Shown: one piece after another, positions 1 through 11,365 of the stretch | Numbering within the stretch: position 1 is the first letter of the stretch | Layout: the number at the start of each line of letters is the position of its first letter | From: Helichrysum umbraculigerum | Lineage: Eukaryota; Streptophyta; Magnoliopsida; Asterales; Asteraceae | Direction: 5' to 3' | Length of the DNA stretch: 64,000 bases | Assembly: GCA_949592205.1 (NCBI GenBank) | Contig: CATIUR010000004.1 | Location: forward strand, 83,861,337 to 83,925,336 | Program-made: the position numbers and the translations under genes | Notes under the pieces: model-generated | The model's input: the letters and a program-made list of their open reading frames with translations, nothing else | What the model was told of the DNA's origin: nothing | Databases searched by the model: none

Positions 1-1
1 T

Positions 2-1762
2 CTGGAGCAAATGGATTTGACTTGGAATGTGGCAATGATCACCCGCAGAATTCAGAAGTTTTTGCAGAGGACAGGGCGTAAAAGCTTGGAGGGTGATGGA
101 AAGACTGGCTTTGGATTTGACAAGAGTAAGGTCCGATGTTACAATTGTCAAAATTTGGGTCACTTCGCCAGGGAGTGCGAGAAACCCAAAATGCCAGCAT
201 CGGGATTTACAACACCGTCTACTCCTCCAAAGGCCAAAGAAACGGAAGTTACCAAGAGAGGGATTGCTGACAATGCCCTGATTGCTTTTGAGCCTACAAG
301 TCAAGATTGGACGCCTGTCTCCCAGCATTACCAACAGTGTCTGATGGCTCACATTGTGAATGAGGTACATGATGAACCGTTAAATTGTATTTCATGCATA
401 AAGTTAACTGAATCTTTAAAGGCATATCAGACAGAGACAGCTGAATTGAGGAAAAAGAATGAAAAACTAACCGACTAAAATAATTTTTTAAAAGCTAATG
501 AGAAACTTTATGAAAATCATCTTGAGGCTCATCGGTTAGATACTCAGAAATATAAATCTAAGGTTTTTAGTCAAGAAGATGCCATTAAAAGCTATCTTGT
601 TGAAATTGAACTTTTAAATAAAGAACTTACAGATTTAAAAGCTGAGTATGAGAATTATAAGAGTAAAATCTTAGGTTCAAATTCCTCAACAGTTGTCTTC
701 AATGAAATCCTTAGCAAGCATGGTACTAAAGGGAAAAAGAATGAGGGATTGGGATACAACTCAGTTCCTCCTCCTACTACTTGTTGTCCCCTGCCTGTTA
801 AGGAAGGCTTTGAAGAGATTCCAGTTGACTGGTCCAAGCTCTATGGTTTAAAAGCTAAAGATGCTAAAGAGACCAACCATAACAAACCGGCAAAGGAGAA
901 AACCATGCGGCCAGAGTACCCCTTGCCAAAGTTTGTTAAGTCTGTGCATGAATCTCCGGTTAGTGTTAAGGAGAATGTTGAAGTAAAGAATGAATCTCCT
1001 GTTAGTGTTGAGGAGATTGTTGAGATTGAGGACATTACGGATCAGGAGTATCCGGAGGTTAAGAAGGTTGCATTTAAACCTGAAAAAGTGATTTCAAAGG
1101 TTGAACCTGAAATTAAGGTTCAACCAAATAAAGGAAAAGCAAAGGTTTTAAACTCGAAACAACAAACTTTACAGTCACCTGTAAAGATTTTGCAAAGAAA
1201 ATCAGTAAATGAAAATGTTTCGTATGATAAACCTTCAACTTCAACCTCTCATCCAAAACAAACATCTTCTAAGACGTGTACTCAATGTTCATGTTCTAGA
1301 AATGTTTCTCCACATCCTGTGGTAATTCCTCAGCCTCAACCGTTTGTTGAGACTCGTTCTTGTTTCTACTGCAAGAAACAAGGACATTTAATCCGTGAAT
1401 GTCCAAAGCTGTCAAATCAGCGATATGGGAGAGAGATGCCTAGGACATCTGTTTATAAAAACTCTTTTTCTAAATCTCCACCTAGGCGTTACTCTACCTC
1501 TCCCAAGCCTGTTTCGAAACCAAGTAATGTTGAGCAAAAACCTTTACCAATTCAAAAGCCCAACATTACTTCTATTACCATTTCCGAATCTTCAAAAGTT
1601 TGGAAACGTAAAGAGTCTGATGTTGACTCTTTAGTCGTCAACAATAACACATCAGATAAAAATTCTAATTTGTTTAAAGATAAAATTCTATCTGACGTGA
1701 TTATTGTTGATGACCACGGTCGACCTAAGTCTGTAAAGGCTTGGGTCACCGTTTCTCACTAA
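2..1762 (+). pseudogene. gag: Copia gag, 3' part, with two CCHC knuckles and one internal stop
   Basis: One frame stays open from the window edge to 1762 apart from a TAA at 476-478. A CX2CX4HX4C zinc knuckle lies at 137-178 and a second at 1361-1402; such knuckles bind genomic RNA during particle assembly. Between them is a Lys/Glu/Leu-rich stretch (about 380-670) with heptad-like spacing, probably coiled coil, which is where the stop falls. The section 880-1200 is rich in Lys, Glu, Pro and Val and looks disordered. The start codon is outside the window. The frame ends at 1762 and overlaps the pol frame, which is shifted by -1. I saw no convincing slippery heptamer in the overlap. Confidence 0.82.
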
Positions 1763-4700
1763 TCTCCTTTGTTTATGTGTTGCAGCAGTCAGAACGCGTT
1801 AAAGATAGCGAATGGTATTTGGATAGCGGCTGCTCGCGACATATGACGGGCGATGTATCTCTTCTTGTGGATATTAAACCACATGCAGGAGGTTATGTTG
1901 CCTTTGCTGGAGATTCTGGGGGAACTATTTCTGGAAGAGGAACGTTAACTAACGGCAATGTTAGTTTCGAAAATGTGAACTACGTGGAACAGCTTACGCA
2001 CAACTTGCTAAGTGTTTCACAGGTTTGTGATAAGGATTATACAACTGCGTTCACAAAGACTGAGTGTGTGATACTGAAGCCTGGGTATGTCATTCCGGAA
2101 GAATGGGTGTTACTGAGAGCACCAAGAAAGGATGACACCTACATTTTGAATATGAGAACTGTTGAGACATCGAACGAGTATACGTGTCTCTTGTCTAAGG
2201 CTTCTGAAAAGGATTCACTGCTTTGGCACAGACGAATGGGACATATTCATTTCCGAAAAATGAATTTCTTGACCAAAAATGATCTAGTGCTAGGAGTTCC
2301 GAAACAGTCATTTGCTCTAAAGGATGACTGTATCTCCTGCCAAAAAGGAAAGTTACGTAAGAAGTCCCATAAGTCTAAGCAGGTGAATTCCATAAATGCT
2401 CCATTGGAACTACTGCATATGGATCTTTTCGGTCCAGTTTCTACAAAGAGCATTGGTGGTCGGTCTTACTGCTTGGTAGTTACTGATGACTACTCAAGGT
2501 TTTCGTGGGTTTACTTTTTGACCACGAAAGGGGAAACTCCTGAGATACTGGTGTATTTGTTGGACAAGTTGGCAAATCTGAGCAACTTGAAGGTGAAAAG
2601 GATACGGAGTGACAATGGAACTGAGTTCAAGAACTCAACTCTCGAATTGTTTTGTGCTACAAGAGGTATTGAGCATCAATTTAGTGCTCCGAGGACTCCA
2701 CAATAGAATGGAGTTGCAGAAAGGAAGAACAGGACAATAATCGAGACAGCTCGGACTATGTTAGCTGACTCCAAGTTACCAATCATATTCTGGGCTGAGG
2801 CAGTTAATACTGCCTGTTATGTTCTCAACAGAGTACTCACGGTTAAGAAAAGGAACAAAACGTGTTATGAACTTTTTAATAACCGTAAGCCAAATCTACA
2901 GTTCCTAGAACCATTTGGGTGTCCATGCCTGATCATGATTACAAAAGATAAGGTCTCTAAGTTTGGTGATAAAGCTGTTGAAGGGATGTTTCTTGGATAT
3001 GCAGTCAACTCTCCGAACAAAAGAGTCTTCAACAAATCAACGAATCAGATCGAAGAGCATTTTGAAGTGAAGTGTTTAAGGTATACGGAACCTCCTCAAG
3101 GAACGGGTCCGGATTGGTTTTTCAACTATGGAAACCTATTCAACTCTTTCAATATTCCGGAAGAAGATGAAACGGAAGAGTTGGTTTCTATACTGCATGA
3201 GCTTGATATTTCTCAAGATACACCCGTTACTAATAAACCATCCGACCCATCTCCTAATGCAACACCCGCACCTCCACCGACTAATCCTACACCTCCACAA
3301 CCTACACCTACTCCTTCACCAACACCCACACAACCGAAAACAACTACCAAATCACCACCATCAACACCATCTCCTACTCCATCATCTTCGGCAGCTCCTT
3401 CTAAAACAGTTTACAACTATACAAAGGAGCTTCCATATGATCCAAATATGCCTCCTTTAGAGGAACCTCAAGAAGAAGATGAAGTGGAAGAAACAATGAA
3501 CTACTCTCACTTATTTTCTCATGAAGATGAAGGAGAAGAAGAAGAGATAGTCATTCCTGAGTCTGCTGCTACTCCTGAAACTGAGGGAGATTTGAACAAT
3601 TTGGGTGTGGATCTTGTGCCAGGTGCCATACCAGAAACACGTATACATAAGGATCACCCCATTGATGATATCATTGGTGATCCTCATGCATCTGTTCAAA
3701 CACGACAGCAAACAAAGCAGACTTCAGCTCAGCAGCTTTTGGGACTTATTGCTCATATTGATTCATGTCATTTGTCTCAAATTGAACCGAAAAAGGTTGA
3801 TCAAGCCTTAAAGGATCCATCTTGGGTCGAGGCTATGCAGGAGGAACTACAACAAATACACAAGATGAATGTTTGGGAAATTGTTCCTCTACCCAAGGGT
3901 GCTCACTTGACGGGTACTCGTTGGGTTTTCCGTAACAAAATGGATGATCGTGGGGCTGTTATTCGAAACAAAGCCCGTCTGGTAGTTCAAGGATATAGTC
4001 AACTAGAGGGTATTGACTATGATGAAGTTTTCGCTCCTGTTGCTCGTTTGGAATCAATTCGGATCTTTCTAGCTTAAGCTTCTTTCAAAGGATTCCGAGT
4101 GTATCAACTTGACGTGAAGTGTGCTTTTCTATATGGAGATGTTGACGCAGTGATCTATGTGTGTCAGCCTCCCGGTTTTGAAGACCCAAAGCATCCTAAT
4201 CATGTTTGCAAGCTGAAGAAAGCTTTGTATGGTCTTCATCAATCTCCTCGACTTTGGTATGAGCGACTTGCCACGTACTTACTGAAGAATGGTTTTGATA
4301 GAGGACAGATTGATAGCACGCTTTTCATCAAAAGGGAAGGAGCGGATTTGTTACTTGTGCAGGTCTATGTGGACGACATAATCTTTGGATCAACTAATGA
4401 TCAGTTGTGCAAGGATTTTGAAAGATTGATGAAATCTGAGTTTGAAATGAGTGCTATGGGGGAACTCACGTTCTTTCTGGGACTACAGGTTGAGCAATCT
4501 GACAATGGAATTTATATCCATCAGTCAAAATATGTCATTGACATGTTAAAACGGTATGAATTGCTCAACTGTAAACACTACGGCACTCCAATTGAAGCAA
4601 GACACAATCTTGGACCTAATGAGGACGATGAAGACTGCAAGGAGAAAGACTATCGATCAATGATAGGCTCTCTCATGTACCTGACTGCCTCAAGACCAGA

Positions 4701-5319
4701 TATCGTGTTTGCCGTTTCTCTCTGCTCACGATTTCAAGCAAATCCGAAGGTGTCTCATATGAAGGCAGTAAAACGCATTTTTGGATATCTCGCTTTTAGG
4801 CCATCTCTGGGTCTATGGTATTCAAACGAGAAAAACTTCGAGTTAACTGCCTATTCGGATTCGGATCTTGGTGGCTGCAAGATAGATATGAAGTCAACTA
4901 CTGGAGGATGTCAGTTCCTTGGATCGCGCTTAGTTTCTTGGCAGTGCAAAAAGCAGACTGCGGTTGCTATTTCCACAGCTGAAGCCGAGTATGTTGCTGC
5001 TGCAAGTTGCTGTTCTCAGGTTCTCTGGATTCAGCATCAGCTGCGTGATTACGGGTTCAATCTCTCTATGACTCCTATTTATATTGATAATACAGCTGCT
5101 ATATCTATCACCCACAATCCCGTACAGCACTCTAAGACCAAACATATTGAACTTAGGTTCCACTTCATACGGGATTGCTTTGAGAAACACCTTATAGATG
5201 TCGTACATATAGAGACCCTTAAGCAGTGTGCGGACCTTTTCACAAAAGCCTTTTTGCGATCACGTTTCATTGAACTGGTCAATCTAATAGGTTTAAGGTT
5301 CTTTCAATCAAAGAAATGA
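1741..5319 (+). pseudogene. pol: Copia pol: protease, integrase, RT, RNase H; two in-frame stops
   Basis: A single frame is broken by TAG at 2704-2706 and TAA at 4075-4077. The aspartic protease motif DSG is at 1822-1830. A GAG-pre-integrase HHCC segment spans about 2215-2390. The integrase core has Asp at 2422-2424 and 2611-2613 and Glu at 2719-2721, which gives the expected D,D35E spacing; the first stop falls between the second Asp and the Glu. A Pro/Thr/Ser-rich linker lies at 3230-3410, then RT with YVDD at 4366-4377, then RNase H with the SDSDLGG and EAEY motifs. The second stop is inside RT. The reading frame opens before a valid Met, so the first Met at 1741 is only nominal. Confidence 0.9.
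1781..1785 (+). promoter_or_regulatory. Possible 3' splice site at the gag-pol junction
   Basis: The gag stop is followed by a CTAAT branch-like word, a pyrimidine-rich run and TTGCAG just before the protease frame. This could let a spliced RNA join upstream codons to pol. It is a pattern match only. Confidence 0.25.
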
Positions 5320-5354
5320 TTTGTGACTTGGATTTTTTTTAGATTTTTAAATTC

Positions 5355-5402
<48 letters not shown>

Positions 5403-6524
5403 CGCAACAGCCACTCTTTATGCTCTTTAGTATTAAAGAAAACGCAAGGTTGCTACATTTTTAAAATAGACGTTGAAGTTGTGTCTGTAAACAACTTGGG
5501 ATATGATAGTACATCGGGTGACATGCACAAAATGGAATTTTAAGGTTTATCTTGGATGTGTCAGTAGGTTTATCTGACACACTTAAAACAGTTTTTATCT
5601 AAATTATATTCATCATACGATGTATTGGTAGGCATGCTACACACCGGTTTGTGAGTGAGTAAGATGTAATGATAAAACTTGTCTATTACTTTGTGAAAAA
5701 TGTTATCTGATGTATGACATAAGTCTTAATTGATAAATGGAAGTACTATCATACACTGTCATAATTATGTAAATGTAAACTGGGCATATAGTAATAATAT
5801 GGTTATTCGCCTAACTAATGGTGACTATTGTTGTACTCACGTACAGACCTGAATCCATTAGTTATGCAAATAGTCTCAAACTAGTTATGTTCATACTAAG
5901 GGACCCTCTGTTGTACTAAGTACAAATCTGGGGCCACTAGTATCTTCATAGTCGGTTTGATGTATGCCTAAATATAAATATCAAGTGTATATTACGAGAA
6001 AACCGAGATAAACTTGGTCTTGTAATCTCTACCTTGTGTGAATATGCAGTGTTTGTTTTACTGAAGTTTATCAGTATATCATATAATAGGTTTCACAAAA
6101 TTAATATTCATTCTAACAATAAAGGTTAGCTCACAAATACGGATGTAACATGTTTAGGTGGACAAACAATACCAATAATTGTCTTGAAATAATTTTTATA
6201 AAAGGTGTTTTAAATGTGCCAAGTAAATTTAAAGTGGACAAATATACTGATGATCGAAATAACACTTACTATTCCTAATAAATGCATGTTATTCCGATAT
6301 GATCCTTAATCAGACAAAACAACTCCGTCACCAAAAATAGAGTGTTAGTTATTTTTATTTTTTGTAAAATTAAAGAAAATACCAAAAAGATTTTTTAGTT
6401 TAGTTATTTTATTTTATTTTTATTCTATGTTATTTTCCCAAGTCACGAGTTATTTGGAAATTATTTGCTAAAAATAACGAGTAAACGGTTTGAAAAATTC
6501 AAATTTGGATCACAACTGTTTTAT
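5320..6524 (+). other. E1 spacer between pol and the 3' ORF, noncoding
   Basis: AT-rich DNA without a coding frame. It holds the A tract at 5360-5400 and an imperfect duplication near 5820-5945, where two blocks each contain a GTTGTACT word followed by a GTACA word and end in TTAG or CTAG. Confidence 0.6.
5360..5400 (+). repeat. Uninterrupted run of 41 A, 40 bp after the pol stop
   Basis: Pure A on the plus strand directly after the pol 3' flank. It could be a simple-sequence expansion or the scar of a polyadenylated RNA joined by template switching during reverse transcription. Confidence 0.95.
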
Positions 6525-7322
6525 GCGACGTTCGGCTCTACGTCGCCTGCGACGTTCGGCTCTACGTCGCCTGCGACGTCCCAGCCTACGTCGCACATAG
6601 GGTTAGATTTAAATAGTATCCACTGCGACGTATCTCGTCACAGTATTCACTATTCAAGTGCGACGTAGCCTGCGACGTACCAACCGGCGATTTGCGACGT
6701 AGCAATTCTTCGAGTTTTTTCGTGATTTGTAGCTGTTTTCGTTCCGATTCACTCACGTAGTTTTCATATACTCGTTATTCCGCACACTTAGGTACCATAT
6801 TTACCTGTTTTCACCGTGTATTATATGTTTAATCGCTATATATGTGTTACGGGTTAATAGGGTTTTGGTTTTGGTAAGAATTCGATGGTCAATTGGATGT
6901 TAAAATGGTTATAACTTATGTTTTCGCAATCACCATTGTAGGGCGTACCTTATTGTGTGATCAATTTTGATAACCCCTAAATTCGACAAATAGGTTTTCT
7001 GGGTTGGGGATGAATGTTCGTTAGTGCGACGTACGATGCGACGTAGTCGCCTACGTCGCTCTAATTAGCAATTAATTAATTCCTACGTCGCCCTTCCCTA
7101 CGTCGCCTTTTATGCGATGTCATATGCGACGTAGCACTCTACGTCGCTATTTTAATTAATGTGATTAAATTCACAATAAATTGCAAAATGCGACGTCCCC
7201 CTTTACGTCGCTCGACTTTTATGCGACGTACGGGCTTACGTCGCTTTTCAATTTATTTTGATTTTAGGCGACGTACAGTTCTACGTCGCTCTGTGTTCAT
7301 GCGACGTACGTGGCTACGTCGC
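6525..7322 (+). repeat. Array of 22-bp inverted-repeat units GCGACGT-N7-TACGTCGC
   Basis: Nine units fit exactly: starts 6525, 6549, 6573, 7038, 7126, 7190, 7223, 7268 and 7301. The arms are invariant, the seven central bases differ, and the spacer length is always seven. The first three are tandem at 24 bp; the last four start 33, 45 and 33 bp apart. Extra half-sites (GCGACGTA or CTACGTCGC) lie between them. A tenth unit is in the 3' LTR at 10221-10242. The arms contain the ACGT core of plant bZIP sites (GACGTC, TACGTA). The array lies upstream of the 3' ORF. Confidence 0.9.
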
Positions 7323-7374
7323 TAGTTCCAGGAATTTTGATAAAGGTTTTTCCAAAAAATGTAAATTTTTTTTG

Positions 7375-7414
7375 CTAACCCTTTTCGAGTTGCAATATGT
7401 TTCGGTTTTTGCAG
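7375..7414 (+). promoter_or_regulatory. Candidate branch point and 3' splice site before the 3' ORF
   Basis: CTAAC at 7375-7379, then a T-rich run, then GCAG ending at 7414, two bases before the ATG at 7417. The 35-bp spacing suits a plant intron acceptor. It suggests the third ORF is expressed from a spliced RNA. The donor is not identified. Confidence 0.45.
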
Positions 7415-7416
7415 AT

Positions 7417-10107
7417 ATGGCTTTGACTTTTGAAGCTCGTCACAATACGACTGCTTATCTGGTTGACACTTCTGATAAAGCTGCACCGTATCGTCAGATG
7501 ATTGCATTTTTGAGACGTTCTAGGGTATCTCACGTCATTTCCGATACCACGGTGGTTTTTGGAAATCTGATCAACCCATTTTGGAGGAACGCAACTGTCG
7601 TTACTGAAAACGACGTTAGGCGATTGGTCTCTACTGTTCTGGGTACGGAGATCACTATTACAGAACAGAGCATTCGGGAACTTTTACAGCTCAACGATCA
7701 GCCGGATATGCCTATCGGTTTTGATCATATTTTTGTTACTGGAGCTATGCAACGAATAGGATATCCAGGAATTCCCTCTGATCAGTACAGGAAAGCAAAT
7801 CTCACGCGTGTTTGGAGATATCTGATGCACGTGATTATCGATTGTTTGGGGAATAGGAAAGGTGGAACGGATGGTATGAGCCGAAGTCTGGCTTCTGCTA
7901 TGTTAGCGTTGGTATACAACAAGCCGTTCAACTTCTCAGGATTTATCTTCAAGGCTATGGTTGATAATGCGAATGCTGGGGATCAGAAATGGATTTTATA
8001 TCCACGTTTTGTTCAGTTGCACATTAATCGTCATCATCCAGATCTTCAGGCACAGGGTGATCCCGATCAGCTATTAAAGATTTCACCGATGATGAGTCGG
8101 ATTTTCACTATTTGTGCAAGTTTTGAGAAAGGGGTTGCGGCAGCAACGGATGTTCCCTTATTTGGTGCAATTGTGGACGAGAATTATGTACCGCCCCCAG
8201 ATCCTTAGTATATGGATGTTCCAGCACCTCAGCAACCGCAGCAACCATTTGTGAACATTCCAGTTCAAGCTGCGGGGGAGAACATTCCTGCTCAAGCTGC
8301 GGGGGAGAACGTGGATGCTCTTTTGGAGAACATTGAGCAGTTCGGGCATGTGGATTCGGACAATCCAGCATCGCATGATACGGTTGAGGATTCCGATTCT
8401 GAAGATACTGCGATTGTAGGACCTCAGGATGGGGGTCCGACGCCTGAGCATTCTGATGGTACTGTTCCGCATCCCTCTGAGATGGAACGTATCAGGCTTT
8501 CAGATTCATTCAGATATCTGCGGATTAAGCGTCGAATCAGACAAGGACGCAAGTATGTGCCTCCACGAGATACGGGAAAGCGTACACGTGATGGTGATGA
8601 TCCTGCTGATGAGACTTATCAACCGAGACGTCGTGTTCGTCGTTCTTCGTCAACACGAGCTCCAGTCAATCCACAGCAGCAGGATACTTTTGAGATTCAA
8701 CCGACTCCAGCTTTCATGCAAAAGATAATGGAAGATATGCAGCTGATGAAGCAAAAGCTGGAGGCTCAGGATGAGAAGATTGCTGAACAAGCTGCTTTGA
8801 TCGAGGTTCAATCTAAAGAGCTTGAGGAAACGAAGAATAGGGTTAATGTTTTGGAAGGCAGGTTACTTGCCTCGGGGGAGTCTGGGTCTGGGATACCCAC
8901 TTTAGAGTCAAGTGAACCTGCGTCTCTAAATCCCAACCCTGTAATTGAAAATATTAATGAAAATATTTCTGTTTTGGATTACTTTTATGTTGATGATATT
9001 CCAGGGCAACCGAGACCACTGGCAGTTGATTACTCATTTGCTGACTTATCATTTATTCAAAGGATGGCCAGTGGAGTTGGCTCTGAGGAAGAAACAGAGA
9101 ATGTGTTTGAGATGAACGAGGATGTCTCGATTGAAGAAGAGCAGTTGAATGAAGATGAAACATATGATGATGTACAATCTGGGGAAACTTATGATGGTGC
9201 ACCAATTATTGAATCTGATTCAAGTGAAGACGAGAGTCCTGATAAAGCTCAACATGGAGAATCAAGTTCTGCTGCAACTCCAGTTTCAGAGACACAGGCA
9301 CCGGACTCAGCAGCAAAGAAATTAACTGCTGAAGAAAAGAGAGAGAGAAACAAGAAATGGTGGCCTAAGGGACGAAATCCAGTTCCTATTCCAGTGAAAT
9401 GTCAGGTGTACCGGGTTAGTCGGAATTATACCGGTGTAATTAAAAGCTGGAAGTGTCAAAGGAATCTGTTTATGATAAACAGAGAAGATGGAGTTCAGTA
9501 TTTTAGGATGCGTTTTGATAGATTGAGCACGTTGCCAAAAGGAGAGATTAATCGATTAGCTCAGCTTAAATTGATTAATCCTTTCGAGAATGATTATGCT
9601 GAGTTCATTCAAAGATGTCTACGTCGGGAAGTATTATCGAAGACTTATTCGAAATTGAAGCCGACGTTGGGAACTCGGTATACATGGAAGAAAAAGATTG
9701 ATCCAGTCACCAGGAAGCCTTTGGTTAAAGTTCACTATTCGCCGGCTAAATGTTTGACTGAGATACCTCTGGAATCAGTTCCTTATTATTTTCTGAGAAG
9801 ACTTGTGAAATGGGAACTTGATCCACAGACTGGCGAAGCGGTTATCACTTTTGTTCCAGATTCTGAACCGTGGCCAGAAGTTGGAGGTATATGGAATTTG
9901 AAGCAAGCAACGTTTAGGCTGTACGATCCGATGAGTTTAATTAATTTTCATGAAAAAGATTTAAGAAAACTCTATGATAATCGGATTCGAGTTGGTCAGA
10001 AGAATGAATTCAACAGACGATTAGCACAGCAGTTTTACAATGTTGTTACTGTTTGCGTAGCTAATGGAATTCATGCCGACGGCCAGTTTCCTGCGGGCTG
10101 GGTTTAA
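7417..10107 (+). pseudogene. SIRE-type additional ORF downstream of pol, one internal stop
   Basis: One frame of about 900 codons, interrupted only by TAG at 8206-8208. The ATG at 7417 is preferred over the upstream Met at 7258 because 7258 lies inside the hairpin array and a splice acceptor immediately precedes 7417. The N-terminal part (7417-8205) is a compact globular-looking region. After the stop come a short duplicated segment (two QAAGEN copies near 8265-8312), an acidic stretch, a probable coiled coil at about 8715-8870, another acidic region to 9300, and a basic C-terminal domain rich in Trp, Arg and Lys (9330-10107). No signal peptide or membrane segment is evident, so it does not look like an envelope protein. 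Similar unannotated ORFs accompany SIRE-like elements in Asteraceae (from memory). Function unknown. Confidence 0.75.
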
Positions 10108-10133
10108 AGAAGATTTTTGAAGACCAAGCTGAA

Positions 10134-10147
10134 GACACGGGGGAGTT
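10134..10147 (+). promoter_or_regulatory. E1 polypurine tract
   Basis: A purine-rich stretch containing GGGGGAG lies immediately before the TGTTAG that opens the 3' LTR. This is the expected primer site for plus-strand synthesis. Confidence 0.8.
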
Positions 10148-10220
10148 TGTTAGTACATGTGTGGTGTCTGTCAGTTGGTCTAGCTCGTAGTTTGTATTTA
10201 GATTAGCATTTCTGACTCCT

Positions 10221-10321
10221 GCGACGTAGCGCACTACGTCGCAGGCGACGTCAGGTATTGAGCCTGCGACGTAGCAGACGTCGCATGGGCTTGGGCCTGC
10301 GACGTAGCGTGCGACGTCGCA
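10221..10321 (+). repeat. GCGACGT palindrome array in the E1 U3
   Basis: One exact GCGACGT-N7-TACGTCGC unit at 10221-10242, followed by overlapping CGACGTC and GCGACGTAGC words in both orientations. It ends about 15 bp before the TATA box. Confidence 0.88.
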
Positions 10322-10335
10322 GGTGCCAGTTTTTG

Positions 10336-10342
10336 TATAAAA
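10336..10342 (+). promoter_or_regulatory. E1 LTR TATA box
   Basis: TATAAAA inside the 3' LTR, directly downstream of the palindrome array. It is the likely core promoter dividing U3 from R. Confidence 0.65.
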
Positions 10343-10554
10343 ACGATTTGTGTTTTCTGTTTTAGGGTTGACGAAACCCTAAACGCAATTTGACGAAATT
10401 CTCTGTAATCTGATCGACTATAAGCAATAATATTACGTTCGTTTGATATTGATTGCGTATTGATTGTTCGTGTGATTATTCGTGATCTAATTGTTATTTC
10501 CGCTAGCAATTAGAGTGACTCGGTTCGTTCTAGATCCTAAGTAAGGGACAAACA

Positions 10555-10921
10555 GTTCGTTTCCCCGGTCGTTTAAACGTAAAAATCATTTTGTACGCGA
10601 TTAAATATACGTTTTAAAATACGAAATAATATCCGATAATTTAGTTGAAGTATTTTAATAAAATACTTTGTTTTCAAGTTAAACAACATAACTTTGTTTG
10701 TTTTGTCGGTTGGTCGAATTTTCGGAGAGTTCGGTAACGTTTTAATCAAAACGTACGTTTTCCGTTATATTATAAACATAATATAAAGTAATAGTCAAAG
10801 TAATTAAATAATTTCACGTTATTTAATAATTGTTCTACAATTGTCCGCAAGTTTGTACGATTGTTGTTTTATACGATAATTGTACAAATCGTATTCGCGT
10901 ATATATATACATATATTCCAT

Positions 10922-10994
<73 letters not shown>

Positions 10995-11089
10995 TAGGTA
11001 ATGTATTTAATCCTATTTCATATTAAATACAAGTAATAAACACGTAATTAGGAAAATTTTAAATTGGTCCTAATTTTGGGGTTGTTACA
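10555..11089 (-). repeat. E2 3' LTR, U3 part, cut by E1
   Basis: Nearly identical to 15800-16310 of the other LTR apart from a longer TA run at about 10927-10992. Ends GTTGTTACA on the plus strand. Confidence 0.93.
10927..10992. repeat. (TA)n microsatellite, longer than in the partner LTR
   Basis: A TA run of about 66 bp; the equivalent run in the partner LTR is at about 16166-16212. This is ordinary slippage after insertion. Confidence 0.9.
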
Positions 11090-11104
11090 TTCTCCCCTTG
11101 TTAA
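11090..11104 (-). promoter_or_regulatory. E2 polypurine tract
   Basis: Read on the minus strand this is AACAAGGGGAGAA immediately before TGTAACA, the 3' LTR start. Confidence 0.8.
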
Positions 11105-11365
11105 TAAAATTTCGTCCCGAAATTTGTTCGAAGTAGTAATCGGTATCGCTTGGGAAAAGTCGATAAATAGCATCGGCCATTTGTCGATAGGACATGGCCA
11201 GTTGATAATCAAGTGAAAGTATTCGAGTTCCCGGTCTCAACCAGTGTGAGATGTTGGGAGGAAAGTTAGTTCGGGAAGAATCAAGATGTAATACAAGTCA
11301 TATGGTCAGAATCCGTATAGTCGATCGTTTCCTAATCCTATTGGGTACTTAGGATCTAGGAGAGT

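Larger units (their letters stand above)
1..10554 (+). mobile_element. E1: Ty1/Copia (SIRE-like) LTR retrotransposon, 5' end outside window
   Basis: In order on the plus strand are gag with CCHC knuckles, a Copia-order pol (protease, integrase, RT, RNase H), a spacer of about 2 kb, a second long ORF, a polypurine tract and a 3' LTR beginning TGTT and ending AACA. Integrase lying before RT is diagnostic of Ty1/Copia. The extra ORF after pol and the long coiled-coil gag point to the SIRE/Maximus lineage (family knowledge). The 5' LTR and the start of gag lie left of base 1. The right end abuts sequence identical to the middle of the E2 LTR, so E1 was inserted there. In-frame stops in gag, pol (two) and the third ORF mean this copy cannot encode full products. 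Confidence 0.9.
10148..10554 (+). repeat. E1 3' LTR (407 bp)
   Basis: Starts TGTTAG and ends CAAACA. The right boundary is fixed because the next base begins sequence matching the uninterrupted E2 LTR from 15800. A CG-rich palindrome array occupies 10221-10321, followed by a TATA box. The length is short for the SIRE lineage, and the 5' LTR is not in the window to confirm it. Confidence 0.8.

Noticed and set aside
3128..3460. His/Leu-rich frame inside Copia pol
   Set aside because: Shifted-frame shadow of the Pro/Thr-rich linker between integrase and RT.
7417..10107. Envelope-like gene for the third Copia ORF
   Set aside because: No signal peptide, membrane segment or glycoprotein-like Cys pattern can be seen; described only as an additional ORF.
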